From DATBSL01 sp963729875 (GTDB taxonomy: Bacteria; Acidobacteriota; Vicinamibacteria; Fen-336), in NCBI GenBank assembly GCA_963729875.1, contig CAVSPR010000006.1:248001-312000 (forward strand): a stretch of DNA of 64,000 nucleotides, read 5' to 3'. The notes beneath the pieces are model-generated. The model did not search any database and was not told the DNA's origin. It worked only from the letters and a program-made list of their open reading frames with translations. Positions within the stretch are counted from its first letter, which is position 1. Each line of letters starts with the position of its first letter. A program made the translations under genes and the position numbers. Shown here piece by piece: positions 34,399 through 42,658 of this stretch.

Positions 34399-35346
34399 CT
34401 ACTTCGCGTTGACGCGGTCGCTGATGATGCGGCCGTACTCGCTGGCCCGGGCGAGGCGGTCGAAGGTGTCGTAGATGGCGGCAGAGAGATCGGCGATCGC
34501 GGCCTCGCCGTCCGTCTCCCGGCGCAGGTAGGCGGTCATGATCGCCGCCGTGTACGGCCGGCCCGGCACGTCGACCCAGGCGGCCTCGCAGCGCACGCCC
34601 TCGAGGGCGCCGGGCTTGCTCACCGCGCGCACGCCGTCGGGGAGGCCTCGACGGAAGAAGGAGCCGTCGTCGGGAACGGTGGCGACGGCGAGGATGTCCC
34701 GCCCGCGGTCGGCGGAGAGGCCCTCGCCCGATGCGACGATGCCGGCCAGGCGCGCGAGCTCGCGGGGAGTCGACACGTTCTCGTCGCCGCGCCGTGCGGC
34801 CTCGAGGTCCATCATCTGCCGGCGCAGCCGGGTGCGTGGGAGGGCGAGGGCGTCGAGCCGGCGGTTGACGGCGTCCATGCCGAGGCGGCGGATGAGCAGG
34901 TTCGTGGCCTCGTTGTCGGAGAACTTGATCATCAGCACGGCGAGGTCCCGCCAGGTGAGGCTGACCCGGTCCCCGAGCGCCTCGAGGGCGCCGCCCCCGG
35001 CCACCCTGGGCACGGGGGGCTGCGTCACCTCGCGGACATCGACCCGTCCCTCGTCCGCCTGGCGGAACAGCTCGTGGAGCACGGCCAGCTTGATCGACGA
35101 GGCGGTGGGGAAGACCTCGTCCGGTCGCACCTCCACGGTCGCGCCGGTGGCCTCGTCGTGCACGTAGAGGCCGAGGACGCCGTCGAGGCGTGCGTCCACC
35201 GCCTGGACGCGGGCGCGCAGCTTGGCGAGGAGCTCCGCCGGCTTCGGCGGGAGCTCCGCCGCTCCGCCGGCGGGCGCGCCGGCCGCGAGCACGATGAGAG
35301 ACGCGACCGCGACGAGGGCGCGGGGCCGGGTCAGGGCTGCTTCCAT
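34399..35346 (-). CDS. Exported class A beta-lactamase-like serine hydrolase
   Basis: 315 residues with a signal peptide (LVAVASLIVLAAGAPAGGAA). The penicillin-recognising motifs are present: Ser83-x-x-Lys86 (TASSIKLAV), Ser143-Asp-Asn145 (KFSDNEATN) and Lys244-Pro-Gly in place of KTG. The GDENVSTPREL segment corresponds to the omega-loop region. The KPG change and the gene context suggest a D,D- or L,D-type peptidase or related hydrolase rather than drug resistance, but beta-lactamase activity cannot be excluded. It overlaps the oligopeptide-binding gene by 16 bases. Confidence 0.82.
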   Translation of the reverse strand: MEAALTRPRALVAVASLIVLAAGAPAGGAAELPPKPAELLAKLRARVQAVDARLDGVLGLYVHDEATGATVEVRPDEVFPTASSIKLAVLHELFRQADEGRVDVREVTQPPVPRVAGGGALEALGDRVSLTWRDLAVLMIKFSDNEATNLLIRRLGMDAVNRRLDALALPRTRLRRQMMDLEAARRGDENVSTPRELARLAGIVASGEGLSADRGRDILAVATVPDDGSFFRRGLPDGVRAVSKPGALEGVRCEAAWVDVPGRPYTAAIMTAYLRRETDGEAAIADLSAAIYDTFDRLARASEYGRIISDRVNAK

Positions 35347-36791
35347 GACTTGTCGAACCTCAGGATGCCGGTGGGGCCGAGAACGAGGCCGCGTACCTCC
35401 CGGCGGTGCGCGGTGAAGATGGACGAGTGGTACAGCGGGACGAAAGGCATGTCCTGCTGGAAGAGGTCGAGGGCCTGGCGGTAGAGGGCGAGCCGCGTGC
35501 CGGAAGCGCTTTCCATGCGGGCGCGCTTGAGGAGCCCGTCCATCGCCGCGCTGCGGTACCGGCTGCGGTTCGTGGTGCCGATGGAGCCGGAGTCGAGGAG
35601 CGCGGTCAGGAAGTCGTTCGGGTCGAGAGTGTCGGCCTGCCAGCCGAGCAGCGCCAGGTCGTACTCGCCGCGTGACGTGAGGTCCACCTGCTCGGTCCAG
35701 CTCGCCGCCTCGCGCACCCGGGCGACCACGCCGACCCGGGCGAGGTCCGAGACGACGTGGGCCGCCACGCGCAGGGGCTCGACGAGGTAGGGCCGCGGGG
35801 CCCGCGAGACGGTCAGGGTGACCTCGCTCCCCTCCGGCACCCGGGCGGCGGAGAGGAGCCGCCGGGCGGCGTCGCGGTCGAGGACGAGCTCCCGGGCCCG
35901 CGTGTCGTGGCCGGCGAGGGTCGGAGGCAGGGCGTTGTGCGCGGGCTCGGCGTGCCCGCCGAGGACCTCCCGCACGAGCCCGGCACGGTCGATCGCACGC
36001 GAGAGCGCGCGGCGGACGCGGGCGTCGGAGAGCGGCGCCCGCTCGTTGTTGACGGCCAGGTAGATGAGGTTGAGGCCCGTCCGGGAGTCGAGGGTGACGG
36101 CGGTCTGGTCGCGTAGCAGGGCCGCGCGATCCGGCCCGATCGCGGAGGTCACGTCGGCGTCGCCCGAGACGATCGCGCGGGCGAGGGCGCCCTCGTCCGG
36201 GAAGCGCTGGAAGAGGACCCGGCGGAGGCGGGGGGCACCGCTCCAGTGCCCGTCGAAGGCGGCGAGCTCGACCAGGCCGGGCCTCGAGCCGGCCAGGCGG
36301 AAGGGCCCGGTGCCCACCGGGGCGTCGCTCCCGGGGCCGGACAGGACCCTCGGGCTCTGCAGGGCGAAGAACGGCTGGGACAGCGTGGAGAGCAGGGCCG
36401 CGTTCGGCCGGTCGAGCACGACCCGGACGAGGTGGGGCCCCAGGCGCTCGGCCCGGCCCGGGAACGAGCGCACGCGTCGCAGGTGCTCGAGGTTCGCGAC
36501 CACCGCGTCGGCGTCGAGGGCGGCACCGTCGTGGAAGCGCACCCCCTTGCGCAGGGTGAACGTCCACACCCGCTGGTCCGTCGTGGCCCAGGTCGTGGCG
36601 AGTACACCCTCCGGGCGGAGCGAGCCCGGGCGCAGGCGGACGAGCGGCTCGCACACGTTGGCCACGATCTCCGCGGCCACGATGTCGGTGGCCCGGTGGG
36701 GCTCGAGTGTCGTGGGATCGGCGAGCGTGCCCACCACGACCGTGTCCGCCGGGACGGCGGCGAGCAGGAAGGCGAGGAGGAGAGGGGTCAA
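35331..36791 (-). CDS. ABC-type oligopeptide-binding protein (family 5), orphan
   Basis: 486 residues. A short signal peptide (LLLAFLLAAVPAD) precedes a family-5 solute-binding protein: GTLADPTTLEPHRATDIVAAEI, WTFTLRKGVRFHDGAALDADAVV, VGTGPFRLAGSRPG, and a C-terminal DTLDPNDFLTALLDSGS. These bind peptides in the periplasm; MppA/OppA members bind murein tripeptide. No permease or ATPase of that type lies beside it, so it must share a transporter encoded elsewhere. It is translationally linked to the downstream serine hydrolase and overlaps the NlpC remnant's stop by four bases. Confidence 0.88.
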   Translation of the reverse strand: MTPLLLAFLLAAVPADTVVVGTLADPTTLEPHRATDIVAAEIVANVCEPLVRLRPGSLRPEGVLATTWATTDQRVWTFTLRKGVRFHDGAALDADAVVANLEHLRRVRSFPGRAERLGPHLVRVVLDRPNAALLSTLSQPFFALQSPRVLSGPGSDAPVGTGPFRLAGSRPGLVELAAFDGHWSGAPRLRRVLFQRFPDEGALARAIVSGDADVTSAIGPDRAALLRDQTAVTLDSRTGLNLIYLAVNNERAPLSDARVRRALSRAIDRAGLVREVLGGHAEPAHNALPPTLAGHDTRARELVLDRDAARRLLSAARVPEGSEVTLTVSRAPRPYLVEPLRVAAHVVSDLARVGVVARVREAASWTEQVDLTSRGEYDLALLGWQADTLDPNDFLTALLDSGSIGTTNRSRYRSAAMDGLLKRARMESASGTRLALYRQALDLFQQDMPFVPLYHSSIFTAHRREVRGLVLGPTGILRFDKSWKQP

Positions 36792-37102
36792 CGCGGCCGC
36801 CGTGCCCCCTGGTAGATCGCCGACCAGTGGGGGTCGTCGAGCCGGTCCTCGCCGACGACCGGGGTGTCGTGCGTCGTGGCGTCGATGAAGCGCCCGTCGC
36901 CGAGGAAGAGGCCGACGTGGGTGACGTTCCGGGCGTCCACCCCGAAGAAGACGAGATCGCCGGGGAGCAGCGCCTCCCGGTCGACAGCCTCGTCGGGGGC
37001 CGAGTACAGGTTCCCGACGGCGACCCTCACCACCGCATCGCGCGCCGGGGAGGGGGCGTCGGCGGCGAGGAGCGAGGCGGCCAGGAGCAGGAGGAGGCCC
37101 AT
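36788..37102 (-). pseudogene. NlpC/P60 peptidase remnant, catalytic Cys missing
   Basis: 104 residues. A signal-like start is followed by VRVAVGNLYSAPDEA, which looks like the first strand of an SH3 domain. It jumps directly to the NlpC/P60 C-terminal half: LLPGDLVFFGVD and the catalytic His region THVGLFLGDGRFIDAT. The rest of the SH3 part and the DCSG catalytic-cysteine block are absent. Intact relatives have roughly 230-260 residues. The reading frame is kept, so this is an in-frame deletion of about 130 codons or an assembly collapse. It could not hydrolyse D-Glu-DAP bonds as written. Confidence 0.7.
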
Positions 37103-37118
37103 GGCCGGATTCTACCCG

Positions 37119-38339
37119 CTACTCGTACCGCAGGGCCTCGATCGGGTCCAGGTTGGCCGCCTTGCGGGCGGGGTACCAGCCGAAGAAGATCCCCACCGCC
37201 GCGGAGAAGGCGAAGGCAACCGCGATGGAGGTGCCGGTGATGAGGACCGGCCAGCCGAGGCTCTTGGTGATCACCTCCGACACGACGATCCCGAGCACGA
37301 TGCCGGCGAGGCCGCCCACCAGCGACAGCGCCACCGCCTCCGCCAGGAACTGCTTGAGGACGTCGGCGGTTTTCGCGCCGACCGCCATCCGCACGCCGAT
37401 CTCGCGGGTCCGCTCGGTGACGGACACGAGCATGATGTTCATGATCCCGATCCCGCCGACGAGCAGCGACACGGAGGCGACGCTCATCAGCAGCCCGTTC
37501 ATGGTCGAGGCCATCTGGACGCGGGTGGCGGCCATCTCCTCGACCGTGCGCACGCTGAAGTCGTCCTGCTCCGGGCCCGGGCTGCGGTGGCGCACGCGCA
37601 TGAGGCGGGTGATGGCGACCGCGGTGGGCTCGACGAGCTCGCTCGTCTTCGCCGTGAACGACACCTGGTGGATGTAGTTGATCCCGAGCAGCTTCTTCTG
37701 GACGGTGGTCCAGGGCGCGACGACGAAGTCGTCCTGGTCCTGGCCCCACTGCCCCTGGCCCTTTTCGGCGAGGACTCCCAGCACCCGGAACGGCATGTTC
37801 CGCACCCGGATCACCTGGCCGACCGGGTCCCCGTCGGGATAGAGGGTCTTCGCCACCGTCGCGCCCAGCAGGCAGACCTTGTCCGCGACGAGGACGTCCC
37901 GCGCGGTGAAGTTGGCTCCCTCGGCGATCGCGAAGTTGCGCACGGCCAGGAAGTCCTCGTTCCCGCCCTCGATCGAGCTGTTCCAGTTGTTGTTGCCCGC
38001 GATCAGCTGCGCCCGTCCCCGGACCCCCGGCGTCCACAGGCCGATCGTCGGGATCTCGCGGACGATCGCGTCCGCGTCCTCGAGGGTCAGGGTGGTGGTC
38101 GACCCCGAGCCCCCGTGGGCACGGCCCGGCCCCCCGAAGCTGCCGGCGGAGAGGTAGATGAGGGTCGTGCCCTGGTTCTGGATCTGCTCGTCGATCACCG
38201 CGCGAGCCCCCGACCCGAGCGCGATCATCGCGATCACCGACGCGACCCCGATGATCACGCCGAGCATGGTCAGCGCGGAGCGGACCTTGTTCCGGCGGAT
38301 GGCGCGCAGCGCGAGGCGGAAGGTCTCGCGGATGCCCAT
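37119..38339 (-). CDS. MacB-type ABC transporter permease
   Basis: 406 residues: an N-terminal membrane helix after RNKVRSALTMLGVIIGVASVIAMIALG, a large periplasmic domain, then three helices with the FtsX-like SLLVGGIGIMNIMLVSVTERTREIGVRMAVGAK pattern and a final DPIEALRYE. In this system the ATPase is a separate gene (38348-39103). It should act in the inner membrane with the MacA-like adaptor and the TolC-like channel to move substrates outwards or process lipoproteins. The gap to the ATPase gene is eight bases. Confidence 0.92.
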   Translation of the reverse strand: MGIRETFRLALRAIRRNKVRSALTMLGVIIGVASVIAMIALGSGARAVIDEQIQNQGTTLIYLSAGSFGGPGRAHGGSGSTTTLTLEDADAIVREIPTIGLWTPGVRGRAQLIAGNNNWNSSIEGGNEDFLAVRNFAIAEGANFTARDVLVADKVCLLGATVAKTLYPDGDPVGQVIRVRNMPFRVLGVLAEKGQGQWGQDQDDFVVAPWTTVQKKLLGINYIHQVSFTAKTSELVEPTAVAITRLMRVRHRSPGPEQDDFSVRTVEEMAATRVQMASTMNGLLMSVASVSLLVGGIGIMNIMLVSVTERTREIGVRMAVGAKTADVLKQFLAEAVALSLVGGLAGIVLGIVVSEVITKSLGWPVLITGTSIAVAFAFSAAVGIFFGWYPARKAANLDPIEALRYE

Positions 38340-38347
38340 GTCTCCTC

Positions 38348-39103
<756 letters not shown>

Positions 39104-39105
39104 GG

Positions 39106-40515
39106 CTAGCGCTGCCGCGGCTGCGGCCGCTGCGGGGCGAAGGGGTTCGAGGACGGCGAGGTGCTGGGCCTCGGCCCCGCCGCCCGCGCGCCCGGGATCT
39201 CGGTGCCGGTGATGACCGACGCACCCTCCTCGAGGCCTTCGCGCAGCTCGACGAACTGGCCGTCGGAGACGCCGATCCGCACGTCCACCGCCTTCGGCTG
39301 CCCCTTCTCGTCCGGGACGAACACCGTCGTCGGGCGTCCCGGGCCACGGCCTCCGCCCGGGCCACCGGGGCCGGCGGGGCCGCGCTCGCCGGCCGTGGCC
39401 GCGCCCGGCCAGCCGCCGCCACCGCCGGCCGGCCGGCCGCCCGGCCGGCCGTCCGGTCCGCTGCGTGCCCGTGCCGCCGCCCTGGCCCGCCGGCGCCCCC
39501 GGGGAAGACGGCGCTGCCGGAAGCGGCGGAGCCCCCGCGCGCCGCGGGCCGCTGGTAGCCCTCGGGCCGGAAGCGGAGGGCCGCGGCGGGCAGCGCGCAG
39601 GGCGTTCTCGGCCTTGCGCACGACCACGGACACCGTGGCCGTCATGCCCGGCCGCAGCAGCAGGTCGCGGTTGTCCACGGCCACGATCGTGTTGTAGCTG
39701 ACCACGTTCGAGACGGTGGTCGGGTTGAGGCGCACCTGCTCGACGATGCCCCTGAACTCGCGCTCGGGGAAGGCGTCGACGTGGAAGACGACGTCCTGGC
39801 CCTCCCGCACGCGGCCCACGTCGGCCTCGTCCACCGCCGCGTTCACCCGCATCCGGGCGAGGTCGTTGGCGATCACGAAGAGGACCGGGGCCTGGAACGA
39901 CGCGGCCACGGTCTGGCCGACGTCGACGTTGCGCGAGATCACGACGCCGTCGATCGGGGTGTCGATGATCGTGTGGGAGAGGTCGACCTTCGCCTGGTTC
40001 AGGTTGGCCACGGCCTGGCTCTCCGCGGCCTCGCTGGCCTTGACCTGCGCGACCGCGCCGTCGTAGTTGGCCTTCGCGGTCTCGAGATCGGTCTCCGCGA
40101 TCAGCTTCTGGGCCGCCAGCTCCTTGGCGCGCTCGAACTTCTGCCGCATGTCCTCGACCGAGGCCTGGGAGCGGTCGACGTTGGCGCGGGCCGAGAGCAC
40201 GCTGGCATCGGCCTGTCCCAGCCGGGCCTGGAGGATCGAGGGGTCGAGGCGGGCGATGACCTGGCCCTTCTTCACGGTCGAGTTGAAGTCGGCGTAGAGG
40301 CTCTGGATGGTGCCCGAGACCTGCGAGCCCACCTGGACGGTGGTGACGGCCTCGAGGGTGCCGGTCGCGCCCACGACCTCGACGACGTCGCCCCGGTCGA
40401 TGGTGCCGATGGTGAACTGCGTCGCCTCACCCCGGCCGCGCAGGAAGAAGAAGCCGGCGGCGAGGGCGACCGGCAGGAGGAGAATCCAGAGGTAGCGGCT
40501 TCGCATCGCAATCAT
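39106..40515 (-). CDS. MacA-like periplasmic adaptor (HlyD family), with a possible internal frame excursion
   Basis: 469 residues. One N-terminal membrane helix, a lipoyl-like half (VQVGSQVSGTIQSLYADFNS), a coiled-coil hairpin (QKFERAKELAAQKLIAETDLETAK), and a beta-barrel with FRGIVEQVRLNPTTVSNVV. After RKAENAL the written frame gives Arg/Pro-rich sequence, while the adjacent frame encodes the family motif LPAAALRFRPEGYQRPA. This fits one extra base at about 39593 and a compensating shift in the Gly/Pro linker (about 39400-39480); the end (TTVFVPDEKG) is back in frame. It links inner-membrane ABC proteins to TolC. It may be an assembly error. Confidence 0.85.
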   Translation of the reverse strand: MIAMRSRYLWILLLPVALAAGFFFLRGRGEATQFTIGTIDRGDVVEVVGATGTLEAVTTVQVGSQVSGTIQSLYADFNSTVKKGQVIARLDPSILQARLGQADASVLSARANVDRSQASVEDMRQKFERAKELAAQKLIAETDLETAKANYDGAVAQVKASEAAESQAVANLNQAKVDLSHTIIDTPIDGVVISRNVDVGQTVAASFQAPVLFVIANDLARMRVNAAVDEADVGRVREGQDVVFHVDAFPEREFRGIVEQVRLNPTTVSNVVSYNTIVAVDNRDLLLRPGMTATVSVVVRKAENALRAARRGPPLPARGLPAARGARGLRRFRQRRLPRGRRRARAAARARSGPDGRPGGRPAGGGGGWPGAATAGERGPAGPGGPGGGRGPGRPTTVFVPDEKGQPKAVDVRIGVSDGQFVELREGLEEGASVITGTEIPGARAAGPRPSTSPSSNPFAPQRPQPRQR

Positions 40516-40601
40516 GACTCCACTAGTTTAGACCGGCCCTCGCCCCTGAAGATGGTGCGGGGGCACCAGGGGCTGTAAAGACCCTGTAAATGGCTCGAAA
40601 A

Positions 40602-40632
40602 CGGAAAGGGGACCGAGGAGGTCCCCTTTCCG
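40602..40632 (-). terminator. Rho-independent terminator after tolC-like gene
   Basis: A 13-base perfect stem (CGGAAAGGGGACC with its complement) and a five-base loop, followed on the minus strand by TTTTCG. It lies 36 bases after the TolC-like stop, so readthrough into the macA genes would be reduced. Confidence 0.75.
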
Positions 40633-40667
40633 CAGCCCGCCGGCCTCCTCGGCCGGTGCCGGCCGGG

Positions 40668-42329
40668 CTACTGGGTGGTGCTCGCGGCGACGGCGGACCG
40701 GGCCGCCTGGCTGGCCTGGGCGCCGCCCGAGCCCCCGACGACGATCGACGCCACGCCGCTGCCGGAAACCCCGGCCTCCTGCGTGCGCTGGAAGTTGACG
40801 ACGCTGGTGCGGTAGTCGGCGATCGCCTGGAGATCGGCCACCTCGGCGGTGGCGAGGTCCCGCTGGGCCTGGGTCACGAGGAAGTTCGTGGACATCCCCG
40901 CCTGGAACTTCTTCTCCTCGGCGTCGAGCCGCTCGGCGGCGAGCCGCCGGGCCGCCTGGGTGGAGGCCACGCGCTTGAAGCCCGATTCGACACCGCGCGC
41001 CGCCGTACGCACTTCGGCCGCGACCTGCAGCTCCAGCCGGCGGAAGGACGCGAGCAGCTGGTCCTTGTTGAGGCGGGCGGAGGCCGCAGAGGCCTTCGCG
41101 CTGCGGTTCGGGATGGCGTAGGAGACGTTGAATCCGACCGTCCAGGTCGGGTAGTCGGCTCCGAACACCTCGCTGAGGGCGTCGCCGTAGCCCCCGGGGA
41201 TGGGCGTGATGGGGCCGTTGGCGTCGCGGATCTGGGTGCCGCCGGCGCCGGTCCCGCCGTAGTTCGCGACGAGGTCGAGCTGGGGCATCAGCTGGTTCTG
41301 CGTGTACTGGAGCGAGATGTCCGCCTTTTCCAGGCTCTTGCGGGCGTTCACGACGTCGGTGCGGTTCTCGAGGGCGTAGCGGACCGCCGCCTCGATGTCC
41401 ACCGGGGACGGGTCCGCGCTCGGCCGGTCCGTGGGCACGATCTTCGTGCTCCACATCGCGGGGTCGTTCGCCGGGAAGATGACGCGCTTGAGGTTGTCCT
41501 CGGCGTTGGCGAGGGAGTTCTCGGCGAGGATCACGCCCTCCTCGCGGGCCGCCACCTCGGACTGCGCGGAGATCACGTCGAGAGGAGCCATCGTACCGAC
41601 CTTGACCCGGATGTTGTTCTCGTCGAGGAGCTTCTTCGCGAGGTCCAGGCTCTTCTGGGCGGCGGCCAGGTTGTCGATCGAGTAGATGAAGACGTAGTAG
41701 TAGCCCTTCACCGCGGCCAGCGTGTTGATGACCGTCTGCCGGAACTGAACGTCGCTGATCTCACGGTTCTTCTTGGCCAGCTTCAGCTGCTGCCGCGGGC
41801 TGTCGATCTTGAAGTTCTTGAGCAGCGGCTGGGTGATGCCGATGTTGAGGCTCGAGGCGTACACGGGGTTGTAGGTCGAGAACTGGTTGTTGGTGTCCAG
41901 CTTGTTGTTGTTCCAGCCCAGGGTGAAGTTGGCGCCGGTCTGGATCGGGATGCCGAGGCCGAAGTTCCACTGCTCGGTCTTCCGGTTGACGGCGACGCCT
42001 CCGCTGAGGGCGCTCGTGCCCTTGGTGTCGGTCGAGGTCTTGCTGAGGTTGCCGTACAGATAGGGATCGTAGTACCCCTCGGCGGAGAAGACGCTCTGCG
42101 CGCTCAACTCGGGGTTGTAGCGCTCGACCGCGATGTCGACGTTGCTCTCGAGGGCCCTGGCGACCGCCTCGTCCAGGGACAGCTGCAGCGTGCCCCCCGG
42201 GGGCACCGCGGTGCGGGCCTGCGCGGCCGCGACCTCCGCGGCCGGTGGCGCCTGAGCGGCGGCCCCGGTCGGGGCGACGAGGCCGAGAATGGCCAGCACG
42301 GCCGAAAGCGCCCGAATCCTAGCTCTCAT
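40668..42329 (-). CDS. TolC-family outer-membrane channel
   Basis: 553 residues. A signal peptide (ALSAVLAILGLVAPTGAAAQ) is followed by two long outer-membrane efflux repeats. Typical segments are LSLDEAVARALESNVDIAVERYN, the second-half AAVRYALENRTDVVNARKSLEKADISL, and amphipathic coiled-coil helices in between. It forms the outer channel for the MacA/MacB-type proteins encoded next to it. A terminator separates it from macA, so it may be transcribed on its own as well. A 13-base palindrome lies upstream at 42445-42457. Confidence 0.93.
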   Translation of the reverse strand: MRARIRALSAVLAILGLVAPTGAAAQAPPAAEVAAAQARTAVPPGGTLQLSLDEAVARALESNVDIAVERYNPELSAQSVFSAEGYYDPYLYGNLSKTSTDTKGTSALSGGVAVNRKTEQWNFGLGIPIQTGANFTLGWNNNKLDTNNQFSTYNPVYASSLNIGITQPLLKNFKIDSPRQQLKLAKKNREISDVQFRQTVINTLAAVKGYYYVFIYSIDNLAAAQKSLDLAKKLLDENNIRVKVGTMAPLDVISAQSEVAAREEGVILAENSLANAEDNLKRVIFPANDPAMWSTKIVPTDRPSADPSPVDIEAAVRYALENRTDVVNARKSLEKADISLQYTQNQLMPQLDLVANYGGTGAGGTQIRDANGPITPIPGGYGDALSEVFGADYPTWTVGFNVSYAIPNRSAKASAASARLNKDQLLASFRRLELQVAAEVRTAARGVESGFKRVASTQAARRLAAERLDAEEKKFQAGMSTNFLVTQAQRDLATAEVADLQAIADYRTSVVNFQRTQEAGVSGSGVASIVVGGSGGAQASQAARSAVAASTTQ

Positions 42330-42384
42330 GTCCTTCGTGTCCTCCAGGCTTGCCTTGGCGCCGATGCACCTTGGGCGAGGGGCG

Positions 42385-42457
42385 ATTCTATCCCACCGGC
42401 AGCGGGTGGACGGCCGTCGTCCGCCCGCGGACAGCGGTAACTACCTCGTTTAACGAG
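42385..42457 (-). promoter_or_regulatory. Candidate tolC promoter and palindromic operator
   Basis: TAGAAT on the minus strand (42385-42390) is a -10 candidate with about 50 bases of leader. Further upstream, CTCGTT-T-AACGAG (42445-42457) is a perfect 13-base palindrome in an AT-richer patch. The intergenic region 42330-42658 otherwise holds only the terminator of the receptor gene. Confidence 0.35.
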
Positions 42458-42605
42458 ACAAGCCGGCCAAAAGATCCGGGATTTTGCATGGTTTACTTCC
42501 GCCCCGGCGGGCGCGAAGGCGCCCGTCGGTTCTGACCGATCCGTTGGCGTTTCCGTTTAGGAAAGCCCCTCGGAAAGCCGGTCCCCCGCCGCCAAAAAAG
42601 GGAAA

Positions 42606-42633
42606 GGGCCGAGCGGGTCGCCCCGCTCGGCCC
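42606..42633 (-). terminator. Rho-independent terminator of the TonB receptor gene
   Basis: A 12-base stem (GGGCCGAGCGGG and complement) with a four-base loop, followed on the minus strand by TTTCCCTTTTTT. It lies about 26 bases after the receptor stop. Confidence 0.8.
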
Positions 42634-42658
42634 TCGGTGAGGCCCGGCTACACCTGGC

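Noticed and set aside
34399..35346. Resistance beta-lactamase
   Set aside because: The KPG change and the neighbouring murein genes fit a cell-wall peptidase at least as well, so resistance is not claimed.
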